Below are positions 1 to 5,324 of a stretch of 5,426 nt of DNA, in pieces (positions within the stretch are counted from its first letter, which is position 1; every line of letters starts with the position of its first letter). This DNA is from Chloroflexota bacterium (GTDB lineage Bacteria; Chloroflexota; Anaerolineae; 4572-78; J111), in NCBI GenBank assembly GCA_003694775.1, contig RFJV01000380.1, positions 1 to 5,426 of the forward strand. Direction: 5' to 3'. Both the position numbers and the translations under genes were made by a program. Under the pieces are notes generated by a model. The model did not search any database and was not told where the DNA came from. It saw only the letters and a list, made by a program, of their open reading frames with translations.

Positions 1-4
1 AGCT

Positions 5-658
5 ATGAAAACCATCGTTCCCGAACAGGACAAAAAAGTCAATCCAACCGCCGCGTCTGCGGACCATGAGTCTGCGGCTAAAAGCCGGGCCGGGGAGCAG
101 ACCCCGTCAATGCCCCAAACCATCTTGAGATGGCAGCAGCAGGCCGGCAACCGGGCAGTTCAGCGATGGCTGGCCCAACGGCAAAGTGCCGAAGGCTTTG
201 AGCTGGATGAGGAAACCGCCCGGCGTATCAACCAGGCTCGCGGCCGCGGCCAGCCCCTGGATGAGGATGTTCAAACCCAAATGGAGAGCCGGTTGGGGTA
301 TGATTTCAGCCAGGTGCGGGTGCATACCTCACCCGAAGCCGACAGCCTGAACCATACTCTCCAGGCCAAAGCCTTTACCACCGGCCAGGATGTTTTTTTC
401 CGGGCAGGCGAGTACCAGCCGCATACCGACTCCGGTAAAGAACTGATTGCCCACGAATTAACCCATGTGGTCCAGCAAAGTACCGGTCAGGTTCCGGCCA
501 GCGGAAGCGGTATGACCGTTCGCCCGGCGGATGACCCGTTTGAGCGGGAAGCCGACGCCGTTGCCCGGCAGTCTGCCGGCATAGCGGGTCACCCTGACCA
601 TGCCCCGGCGGAGGCCATCCAGCGGCAAACCGAAGAAGAAGAGGAAGATGAAGAATAA
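5..658 (+). CDS. DUF4157 domain protein (eCIS-associated, HExxH metallopeptidase-like)
   Basis: The 217-residue product carries a DUF4157 domain at about residues 79-158, ending in the zinc-metallopeptidase-like motif HELTH (150-154) followed by VVQQ. Before it is the short LRWQQQAGNRAVQRWL segment (41-56), a helix often seen at the N-terminus of such proteins, and after it a DPFEREADAVA motif (177-187), also typical of the family. The protein ends in a strongly acidic tail (EEEEEDEE). No signal peptide or membrane segment is visible. DUF4157 proteins are strongly associated with eCIS loci and are proposed to be cargo or loading-related proteins. Here there is no toxin domain after DUF4157, so a processing, adaptor or loading role is as likely as an effector role (inference). 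The start ATG lies four bases from the window edge, so its ribosome binding site cannot be seen and an upstream start cannot be excluded. The stop TAA is inside the window. The next gene begins 26 bp downstream. Confidence 0.88.
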   Translation: MKTIVPEQDKKVNPTAASADHESAAKSRAGEQTPSMPQTILRWQQQAGNRAVQRWLAQRQSAEGFELDEETARRINQARGRGQPLDEDVQTQMESRLGYDFSQVRVHTSPEADSLNHTLQAKAFTTGQDVFFRAGEYQPHTDSGKELIAHELTHVVQQSTGQVPASGSGMTVRPADDPFEREADAVARQSAGIAGHPDHAPAEAIQRQTEEEEEDEE

Positions 659-684
659 TCGTCCGGGCCGGGAATAAACTGCCG

Positions 685-1524
685 ATGATTGATGTCATTG
701 ATGAAGCTCTGCGGCAGTTGCTGATACGGGAACTGCCCATCAAAAACAACGAGATAGATATTGCCTTTGACCAGCCCAAGCGGGAATGGTCGGCCCGGCT
801 CAGCCGGCCTACCCTGAACCTGTTTCTGTTTGACCTGCACGAAAACAAACAGCTCCGCCAGACCCGGCCAATGTGGGAAATTCATCGTCAGGATGACAGC
901 ACCGTGGTCAAACAGCCCAAGCCGCTCAGAATAAACCTGAAGTACCTGATTACGGCATGGGCCGCAGAACCGGAAGACGAGCACCGCCTGCTGAGCCGGT
1001 GTCTGTTTGTGCTGGCGCGTCATCCCTATCTGCCGGAGGACATCCTGCCGGAAAGTCTTAAGGCCCAGCCGGCCCCGGTTCGGCTGATGGTGGGGCAGGA
1101 GGAGGAATTACCCGGCTCCGGTGATTTCTGGAGCGCGGTGGATAATGAATGGCGGCCCGGCATCCCCTGCGTGGTGACGGTCGCCATTACCCCATACCAG
1201 CCCGTGGTGGAGCCGATGGTTCAGACCGGAGAAATCCGTATTGGAGAGACCGCGGATGGCCGCCAGCAAAAACTGGTGGAAGGACGCCAATCGTCCCGGT
1301 TCTGGTCGGTGGGCGGGGTGGTGCACACCCATCACCCGCTGGAGACCGTGCGCCTCCGGCTGGTCGAAAGAGGGATGGAGATACCCCTCCAGCCGGATGG
1401 CCGGTTTGTGCTGACCCATCTCAAGGCCGGTCAGTATACGCTGGAATTTTCGGTAACGGGTCAGCCGGTGCAGAGACACGTCATTTCGGTGCCGGCCCCG
1501 GATTACCGGTTTGAGTTAAAATAA
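685..1524 (+). CDS. DUF4255 / Pvc16-like tail-terminator (cap) protein with C-terminal beta-sandwich domain
   Basis: The 279-residue product starts MIDVIDEALRQLL and carries the DUF4255 signatures RPTLNLFLFDLHENKQLR (41-58) and a RINLKYLITAWA segment (82-93) followed by EPEDEHRLLSRCLFVLARH (95-113). DUF4255 is the N-terminal domain of Pvc16-type cap proteins, which close the distal end of the sheath and tube in eCIS particles. From about residue 205 to the end the sequence becomes beta-rich, with VRLRLVERGMEIPLQPDGRF (222-241) and then LKAGQYTLEFSV. This resembles a carboxypeptidase-regulatory-like or Ig-like sandwich, a common C-terminal addition in this family. The ribosome binding site is weak (CGGGAA near 669-674). 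It lies between the DUF4157 gene and the sheath gene, a usual eCIS order. The DUF4255 call is secure; the C-terminal fold is inferred from pattern only. Confidence 0.88.
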   Translation: MIDVIDEALRQLLIRELPIKNNEIDIAFDQPKREWSARLSRPTLNLFLFDLHENKQLRQTRPMWEIHRQDDSTVVKQPKPLRINLKYLITAWAAEPEDEHRLLSRCLFVLARHPYLPEDILPESLKAQPAPVRLMVGQEEELPGSGDFWSAVDNEWRPGIPCVVTVAITPYQPVVEPMVQTGEIRIGETADGRQQKLVEGRQSSRFWSVGGVVHTHHPLETVRLRLVERGMEIPLQPDGRFVLTHLKAGQYTLEFSVTGQPVQRHVISVPAPDYRFELK

Positions 1525-1540
1525 TCAGCCCATTTTATCG

Positions 1541-1551
1541 AAAGGAGGTGG
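1541..1551 (+). promoter_or_regulatory. Orphan Shine-Dalgarno-like sequence AAAGGAGGTGG
   Basis: This is a near-perfect match to the 16S anti-Shine-Dalgarno complement, yet no ATG lies at working distance. The nearest start-like codons are GTG at 1548, inside the site, and TTG at 1552, which is followed immediately by TAG. The GTG frame stays open for 43 codons to TAA at 1677, touching the sheath ribosome binding site, but it resembles nothing I recognise. It may be a remnant of a gene, a leader-peptide site or chance. Confidence 0.35.
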
Positions 1552-1582
1552 TTGTAGCGGACGATAACTGTCAAAATCTATT

Positions 1583-1597
1583 CGACAGGGACTGTCG
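1583..1597 (+). repeat. Small inverted repeat CGACAG-GGA-CTGTCG
   Basis: Two 6-bp arms (1583-1588 and 1592-1597) are perfect reverse complements around a 3-nt loop, in the leader of the sheath gene. No T-run follows, so it is not a canonical intrinsic terminator. It could be an RNA hairpin in the 5' leader or a small protein-binding site. Confidence 0.4.
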
Positions 1598-1652
1598 CGC
1601 CCACCTGAATATGGGCAAAATGCAAGGGGAAGGATGGAAGATGTTGAGTTTT

Positions 1653-1669
1653 TTACCAAAATTTGGTAA
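1653..1669. promoter_or_regulatory. Operator-like palindrome TTACCAAA-A-TTTGGTAA
   Basis: A perfect 8-bp inverted repeat around a single central base lies 21 bp before the sheath start codon. The one-base centre makes an RNA hairpin unlikely, so a site for a dimeric DNA-binding protein is the better reading. A weak promoter-like pair overlaps it (TTGAGT 1644-1649 and GGTAAT 1665-1670, with a short 15-bp spacer), which would suit a repressor site. No regulator gene is in the window. Confidence 0.4.
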
Positions 1670-1677
1670 TGCCATGT

Positions 1678-1684
1678 AAGGAGA
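1678..1684 (+). promoter_or_regulatory. Ribosome binding site of the sheath gene (AAGGAGA)
   Basis: A strong Shine-Dalgarno sequence 6 nt before the ATG at 1691 fixes the sheath start. It overlaps the TAA that closes the unsupported small frame beginning at 1548. Confidence 0.75.
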
Positions 1685-1690
1685 AACCTT

Positions 1691-3370
1691 ATGCCTGAAT
1701 ATTTATCTCCAGGAGTGTACGTGGAAGAGGTGGACCGTGGCCCCAAACCGATTGAAGGGGTGGGGACGGCCATGCCCGTCTTTGTGGGGTTCAGTGAAAA
1801 AGCCCAGCTAACCCAGCGTGTCGATGGCGAAACCATCACCGTTGATGTGTTGGGAAAGCCGCAGTTGGTGACAAACTGGACCCAATATGTTGAAACCTTT
1901 GGCGGTTTTATTGAAGGCGCGTATCTGCCGTATGCCGTTTACGGCTACTTCCTCAACGGCGGGTCTCGCTGTTACGTGGTCAGCGTCAAGACAATTCCCA
2001 AGGCCCAGGCTTCTCTGATAGGCAGTGACGGCAAGCCCTATCTGACGGTGCAGGCCAAACAGGCCGGCTTTGATGGCTTGCGCCTGCGGGTCAAAATCGA
2101 CGCGCCCGAAGCCCTGCCCGCGCCGGCGGCACCGGCTAAAAAGGGTGGCAAGGCCGGCGACAAGGCCGGCGACAAGGCCGAGGAAGCGGCAGAAAGTTCA
2201 CCGGGACCGGAAACCAACGGCAAAACCCCCACCTTTACGATGACGGTCGAACGGCAGGGGATATCCGGCTCCTGGCAGGTCAAAGAGGTTCTAAAGGACA
2301 TCACCCTGACCGAGGTGGAAACGGCTGAGGGGCGGGAAATTCGTGTGACCTACAAAAACAATAAGGCGTCTCAGTGGGTGAACCTGTTTGTTTCTGACCC
2401 CAAGGCCCCGCTGGCCAAGGTGTGGCCCAAAACCCAGGAACAAACGCTCAATATCCAGCCGGCGCTGATTCCTCCGGCAACATATTCCGATTTTCAGGGC
2501 GATGTAGTTGAACGGCAAGGGATTGAAGGGTTGGAAGCACTGGACGATGTGACAATGGTCTGCGTGCCAGACCTGATGACGCCCATGCCCGGCCAGAAGC
2601 TGGACCTGGAAATGGTCAAGGCCGTCCAGACGCTGGTCATTGCCCACTGCGAACGGATGGGGGACCGGGTAGCCATTCTGGACACTCCACCAAACATGAA
2701 CCCTCAGCAGGTGAACAAGTGGCGTATGGATGTGGCCGGTTATGATTCCAGCTATGCCACGCTCTACTATCCCTGGATCCAGGTGATGGACCCGGTGACC
2801 AACAGCCCAAAGTACATTCCGCCTTGTGGTCATATTGCCGGTATCTGGGCCCGTAACGACAACACCCGCGGGGTGCACAAGGCCCCGGCCAACGAGGTGG
2901 TCGCCGGGGCCACGGGACTGGCCTATAACGTGACCAAAGGAGAACACGATGTCTTAAACCCCAACGGTATCAACGTTATCCGGGCTTTCCCCGGACGGGG
3001 CATCCGGGTATGGGGGGCGCGCACCCTGACCAGCGACCCGGCCTGGCGCTACCTCAATGTCCGCCGTCTCTTCAACTATGTGGAGAAGTCTATCGAGCGG
3101 GGAACGCAGTGGGTGGTCTTTGAACCCAATGAGCCGATGCTGTGGGGACGAATTGTCCGGGATGTTAGCGCCTTTTTGAGCACTGTCTGGGCACAGGGCG
3201 CTCTGTTTGGCACTACACCAGACCAGGCCTACTATGTCAAGTGTGATGCTGAACTGAATCCGCCCGAAACTCGCGACCAGGGATTGCTGTTCATTGAAAT
3301 CGGAATGTGCCCGGTGAAGCCGGCTGAGTTTGTTGTCTTCCGCATCAGCCAGTGGGCCGGTCCGGGTTGA
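1691..3370 (+). CDS. Contractile tail sheath protein (eCIS sheath, Pvc2-4 / T4 gp18-like)
   Basis: The 559-residue product begins with the hallmark sheath start YLSPGVYVEEVDRGPKPIEGV (4-24), followed by a TAMPVFVGFSEKA strand. The conserved C-terminal sheath domain runs from about 375 to 555, with PPCGHIAGIWARND (377-390), a GIRVWGARTL segment (437-446), the YLNVRRLFNYVEKSIERG helix (454-471), WVVFEPNEPMLWGRI (474-488) and a terminal beta-strand region ending FRISQWAGPG. Sheath subunits stack around the tube and contract to drive it into a target. An insertion at about 141-180 is Ala/Lys/Gly-rich, contains tandem KAGD units, and probably forms a flexible surface loop; residues 180-270 form a variable beta-rich domain. 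Only one sheath gene is present here, whereas PVC and Afp encode several. The start is supported by AAGGAGA at 1678-1684. A 151-bp gap separates it from the tube gene. Confidence 0.96.
   Translation: MPEYLSPGVYVEEVDRGPKPIEGVGTAMPVFVGFSEKAQLTQRVDGETITVDVLGKPQLVTNWTQYVETFGGFIEGAYLPYAVYGYFLNGGSRCYVVSVKTIPKAQASLIGSDGKPYLTVQAKQAGFDGLRLRVKIDAPEALPAPAAPAKKGGKAGDKAGDKAEEAAESSPGPETNGKTPTFTMTVERQGISGSWQVKEVLKDITLTEVETAEGREIRVTYKNNKASQWVNLFVSDPKAPLAKVWPKTQEQTLNIQPALIPPATYSDFQGDVVERQGIEGLEALDDVTMVCVPDLMTPMPGQKLDLEMVKAVQTLVIAHCERMGDRVAILDTPPNMNPQQVNKWRMDVAGYDSSYATLYYPWIQVMDPVTNSPKYIPPCGHIAGIWARNDNTRGVHKAPANEVVAGATGLAYNVTKGEHDVLNPNGINVIRAFPGRGIRVWGARTLTSDPAWRYLNVRRLFNYVEKSIERGTQWVVFEPNEPMLWGRIVRDVSAFLSTVWAQGALFGTTPDQAYYVKCDAELNPPETRDQGLLFIEIGMCPVKPAEFVVFRISQWAGPG
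2150..2180 (+). repeat. 12-bp tandem repeat (AAGGCCGGCGAC) inside the sheath gene
   Basis: Two exact copies (2150-2161, 2162-2173) and a partial third (2174-2180) encode KAGD-KAGD-KA. They sit in the low-complexity insertion of the sheath protein. The unit is a multiple of three bases, so copy-number change would keep the reading frame and only alter loop length. Confidence 0.8.
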
Positions 3371-3467
3371 TGATGGTTCCCTTATCTCAAACAGAATCCT
3401 TGCCGTCCATCCGAAAAATTGCCGGCTGGTATTCCTATCCCCGTAAATGACCCACAAGAGTACGTTA

Positions 3468-3496
3468 TCGACAATATTTTCGGATAGATTCTTAAT
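3468..3496 (+). promoter_or_regulatory. Possible sigma70-type promoter before the tube gene
   Basis: TCGACA (3468-3473, five of six matches to TTGACA) and CTTAAT (3491-3496, four of six matches to TATAAT) are separated by 17 bp, in an AT-rich part of the 151-bp sheath-tube gap. The rest of the gap, 3371-3467, shows no gene or terminator. A separate promoter would fit the high copy number needed for tube protein, but this is a weak motif match only. Confidence 0.3.
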
Positions 3497-3506
3497 CTTG
3501 ATGGTG

Positions 3507-3513
3507 AAAGGAG
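3507..3513 (+). promoter_or_regulatory. Ribosome binding site of the tube gene (AAAGGAG)
   Basis: A strong Shine-Dalgarno sequence with an 8-nt spacer to the ATG at 3522 fixes the start of the tube gene. Confidence 0.8.
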
Positions 3514-3521
3514 TATAACCT

Positions 3522-3983
3522 ATGCCAACTGCAGTTGATACCCAACGTGAAGACCCCCTTGTTGGTTATCTATTCGCCCTGGACATTCAGGGTGTCGTCA
3601 CCGGTTACTTTACAGAATGCTCCGGTATCGGTTCCGAAACCGAGGTCGCCGAGCAGAAAGTGGTCAATGAAAAAGGGGTGCAGATTGTTCTGAAGGTGCC
3701 AGGTCGTTTGAAATGGGGCGACATTACCCTGAAACGCGGCCTGACCTCCAATATGGACCTCTGGGAATGGCGCAAGATGGTGGAAGACGGCAACGTGAAG
3801 GAAGCCCGTAAGAATGGAACCATCACCATGTTCGACCAGAGTTTGACGCCAAAGGCCAAATGGGAGTTCAAGAATGCCTGGCCGTCAAAAATTTCCGGGC
3901 CAAATCCCAAATCGGATGGTAATGATATTCAGGTGGAAGAAATCACCATTGTGCATGAGTACATCAGCCGGGTAAAGGTGTAA
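3522..3983 (+). CDS. Inner tail tube protein (T4 gp19-like, Pvc1-type)
   Basis: The 153-residue product has the length and pattern of T4 gp19-like tube proteins: DPLVGYLFALDIQG (11-24), the GYFTECSGIGSETEV strand-turn (28-42), LKVPGRLKWGDITLKRGL (57-74), LWEWRKMVEDG (80-90), ITMFDQ (101-106), WEFKNAWPSKISGP (114-127) and a VEEITIVHEYI terminal strand (138-148). Subunits form stacked hexameric rings inside the sheath, and the tube is the conduit that carries cargo. There is no signal peptide or membrane segment. It is followed after 10 bp by the chaperone-like gene, so the two are almost certainly cotranscribed. The protein at 4533-5156 is a divergent paralogue. Confidence 0.95.
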   Translation: MPTAVDTQREDPLVGYLFALDIQGVVTGYFTECSGIGSETEVAEQKVVNEKGVQIVLKVPGRLKWGDITLKRGLTSNMDLWEWRKMVEDGNVKEARKNGTITMFDQSLTPKAKWEFKNAWPSKISGPNPKSDGNDIQVEEITIVHEYISRVKV

Positions 3984-3993
3984 AAGGATAATC

Positions 3994-4368
3994 ATGGTTG
4001 GCCTGCAAACAGAATTTGAGTTCACTCTCCCGCGCGGCTATATCGACCAGGAAGGCAACTTGCATCGTCACGGCGTGATGCGTCTGGCGACGGCGATGGA
4101 TGAAATCATTCCGCTTCAGGACCGGCGGGTACGGGAAAATCAGGCTTACCTGGTGATTATCCTGCTGTCGCGAGTCATTGTGAAGCTGGGAACCCTTCCC
4201 TCCATTACCCCAACGGTTATTGAGAATCTCTTTGCCGCGGACCTGGCGTACCTGCAAACATTCTACCGCCAGATAAATGAAGAAGGGTATTCCCGGCTTC
4301 CGGTGACCTGCCCGGCATGCCAACATCAGTTTGAGGTGGATTTGTCTGACCTGGGGGGGGAATCGTAG
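3994..4368 (+). CDS. Tail-assembly-chaperone-like protein (unshifted form, 124 aa)
   Basis: The N-terminal part (EFEFTLPRGYIDQEGNLHRH, 7-26, then GVMRLATAMDEI) and the following helices (RVIVKLGTLPSITPTVIENL near 60-79, and DLAYLQTFYRQINEE) resemble phage tail assembly chaperones of the Mu gp41 / P2 gpE kind, which bind the tape measure before tube polymerisation. Near the C-terminus is a short CPACQH knuckle (C106, C109, H111) that could hold a metal or be a remnant of a zinc ribbon. The start is supported by AAAGGA at 3983-3988. The gene comes directly after the tube gene, as chaperone genes do in tailed phages. Its last codons run through eight G (4353-4360) and it stops at TAG 4366-4368, inside a strong stem-loop. 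A -1 shift at the G run would extend it to 177 residues ending at 4526. The family assignment is by pattern and context, not certain. Confidence 0.75.
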   Translation: MVGLQTEFEFTLPRGYIDQEGNLHRHGVMRLATAMDEIIPLQDRRVRENQAYLVIILLSRVIVKLGTLPSITPTVIENLFAADLAYLQTFYRQINEEGYSRLPVTCPACQHQFEVDLSDLGGES

Positions 4369-4406
4369 GCTACCCCCTCGACCGTCTGTACGAGGAGGTA
4401 GCCTAC
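4333..4406 (+). promoter_or_regulatory. Predicted programmed -1 ribosomal frameshift signal
   Basis: Four elements line up. A Shine-Dalgarno-like GAGGTG lies at 4333-4338. A slippery heptamer G GGG GGG (4353-4359, in the 3994 reading frame) sits within the G8 run 4353-4360. A 5-nt spacer follows. Then comes a stem-loop whose lower arms GTAGGCTACC (4365-4374) and GGTAGCCTAC (4397-4406) pair perfectly over 10 bp; after one C-A mismatch, CCTCG (4376-4380) pairs with CGAGG (4391-4395), leaving a 10-nt loop. The zero-frame TAG at 4366 lies in the stem. The layout parallels the E. coli dnaX signal (upstream SD, slippery heptamer, short spacer, stem). Slippage by RNA polymerase on the G run would give a similar product and is not excluded. 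Confidence 0.72.
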
Positions 4407-4526
4407 ATTGCCTACCATTTTCACTGGCCCCAGGCAGAAATTCTGTCAATGGAGCACCCTGCCCGGCGGCGATGGGTGGAAGAAATAGCCAAAATCAATC
4501 GTCGTTTCAATCAGTCAGGCGCGTAA
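4359..4526 (+). CDS. DUF6760-like C-terminal segment, reached by -1 frameshift from the 3994 gene
   Basis: This frame encodes YPLDRLYEEVAYIAYHFHWP, then AEILSMEHPARRRWVEEIAKI and a short basic end, which matches my recollection of the small DUF6760 proteins found beside eCIS tube genes. The frame is open from 4350, after a TGA at 4347-4349, but contains no ATG, GTG or TTG before the conserved YPLDRLYEE region. The upstream codons read CCT GGG GGG GGA ATC GTA GGC. It therefore appears to be expressed as a 55-residue extension of the chaperone-like protein (177 residues in total), shifted at the G8 run. Alternatives are a missing G in the assembled sequence, which would create a natural in-frame fusion, or rare initiation at ATT 4407 behind GAGGAGGT (4392-4399), which would discard the conserved start. 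The next gene begins 6 nt after its stop, in the same frame. The function of DUF6760 is unknown; a role in assembly with the chaperone is inferred. Confidence 0.7.
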   Translation, partial: GIVGYPLDRLYEEVAYIAYHFHWPQAEILSMEHPARRRWVEEIAKINRRFNQSGA

Positions 4527-4532
4527 CCATCA

Positions 4533-5156
4533 ATGCCCGTAGCAGTTTCTCACTCCTGGTTGCGGTTTGAACCGGTCCCGGCCTATCATTACCTTCTTCT
4601 GGTGGAGAAGCTGGTGTGGGGCTGGTTCACCGAATGTGGAAATATCACCCTGGAACGGTCCGTACTGGACTATCCAGAAGGTGGCGTGAATCACTATGTG
4701 CACGCATTACCGGGCAGAGTATCCCACAGCCGGGTGACTCTGAAGCATGGCCTGGCCGGAAGGTTTCTCTGGGACTGGTTTCAAGAAGGGGCATCGAATG
4801 GTCAGGTTGACCGCCGACCGATTTCTATCATCGTTTATGATGCGCTGTTCATCCCGGTGATGTGGTGGAACCTGTTAAACGCCTATCCTGTTCGGTGGGT
4901 TGGCCCTGCCCTGAACAGTGCTGGTGGTGAGGCCCTGGTTGAAGAGGTAGAATTTGCTTACGACGGTGGCAGTGGCGCTGTGCCGTCATCTGCCACCGTT
5001 CAAACTAAGCCCCAGGAGGGCGCGGACTCGCTTCAGCCGCAGGACATCGCTGAACTTTCGGATATCGACTTGCTAACCCTGGCTCGCAAAGTGTACCGGT
5101 TGCTGAAAGAAGATTTGCGTGTAGACCACGAACGGCGGGGATACAAGCGGAGATAA
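4533..5156 (+). CDS. Second tail-tube-fold protein (gp19-like, Pvc5-type) with C-terminal helical extension
   Basis: Residues 18-143 align by eye with the tube protein at 3522-3983: GWFTECGNITLE (30-41) against GYFTECSGIGSE, LPGRVSHSRVTLKHGL (59-74) against VPGRLKWGDITLKRGL, LWDWFQEG (79-86), IIVYDA (99-104), WWNLLNAYPVRWVGP (111-125) and a VEEVEFAYDG strand (136-145). A Ser/Ala/Gln-rich linker (146-170) leads to a charged helix, DIDLLTLARKVYRLLKEDLR (177-196), and the basic end HERRGYKRR. A second tube-fold subunit in an eCIS usually links the main tube to the spike or baseplate; that role is inferred here. The start ATG is 6 nt after the DUF6760-like stop and has no clear Shine-Dalgarno sequence, which points to translational coupling with the preceding frame. 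Confidence 0.9.
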   Translation: MPVAVSHSWLRFEPVPAYHYLLLVEKLVWGWFTECGNITLERSVLDYPEGGVNHYVHALPGRVSHSRVTLKHGLAGRFLWDWFQEGASNGQVDRRPISIIVYDALFIPVMWWNLLNAYPVRWVGPALNSAGGEALVEEVEFAYDGGSGAVPSSATVQTKPQEGADSLQPQDIAELSDIDLLTLARKVYRLLKEDLRVDHERRGYKRR

Positions 5157-5193
5157 GCCGGTACCGCTCTTCGTGTAGCTGTACTACCCAGGT

Positions 5194-5225
5194 CTGCCAG
5201 GACAGCAGTGTCGTGGTTCTGGCAG
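5194..5225 (+). repeat. Nested inverted repeat CTGCCAG...CTGGCAG
   Basis: Outer arms CTGCCAG (5194-5200) and CTGGCAG (5219-5225) are perfect complements. Inside, GACA (5201-5204) and TGTC (5209-5212) form a second short stem. It begins 37 bp after the second tube gene stops, so it may stabilise the 3' end of the mRNA. It lacks a T-tract. Confidence 0.45.
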
Positions 5226-5324
5226 TGTAGTCTCTGCATCTTTATGCCGGACAGTCCCCCAACGAGGCATGGGATATCCCGTCTACGGGGTAATCGTTGA
5301 TTTTCTTTTCACGAGAGTGCGGCA

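Noticed and set aside
1149..1514. 121-codon + strand frame inside the DUF4255 gene
   Set aside because: It is a Gly/Pro/Arg-rich shadow in another frame of a confidently assigned gene.
2291..2947. Long antisense frame (218 codons) opposite the sheath gene
   Set aside because: Its His/Arg/Gly-rich product is typical of the reverse strand of a GC-rich gene, and the + strand frame is a clear sheath. Other antisense frames (for example 107-325, 375-848, 2954-3457, 3964-4449) were rejected for the same reason.
4407..4526. Start of a free DUF6760-like protein at ATT 4407 behind the Shine-Dalgarno-like GAGGAGGT at 4392-4399
   Set aside because: ATT initiation is very rare, and this start would remove the conserved-looking YPLDRLYEEVAY region. 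The same bases are explained as one arm of the stem-loop and as codons for EEV.
4331..4570. 79-codon frame on the + strand crossing the G run in the third frame
   Set aside because: It overlaps three better-supported frames, has a composition typical of a shadow frame and matches no family I recognise.
5243..5299. Short frame starting at ATG 5243 in the hairpin-rich stretch
   Set aside because: It has only 18 codons, no ribosome binding site and no recognisable sequence.
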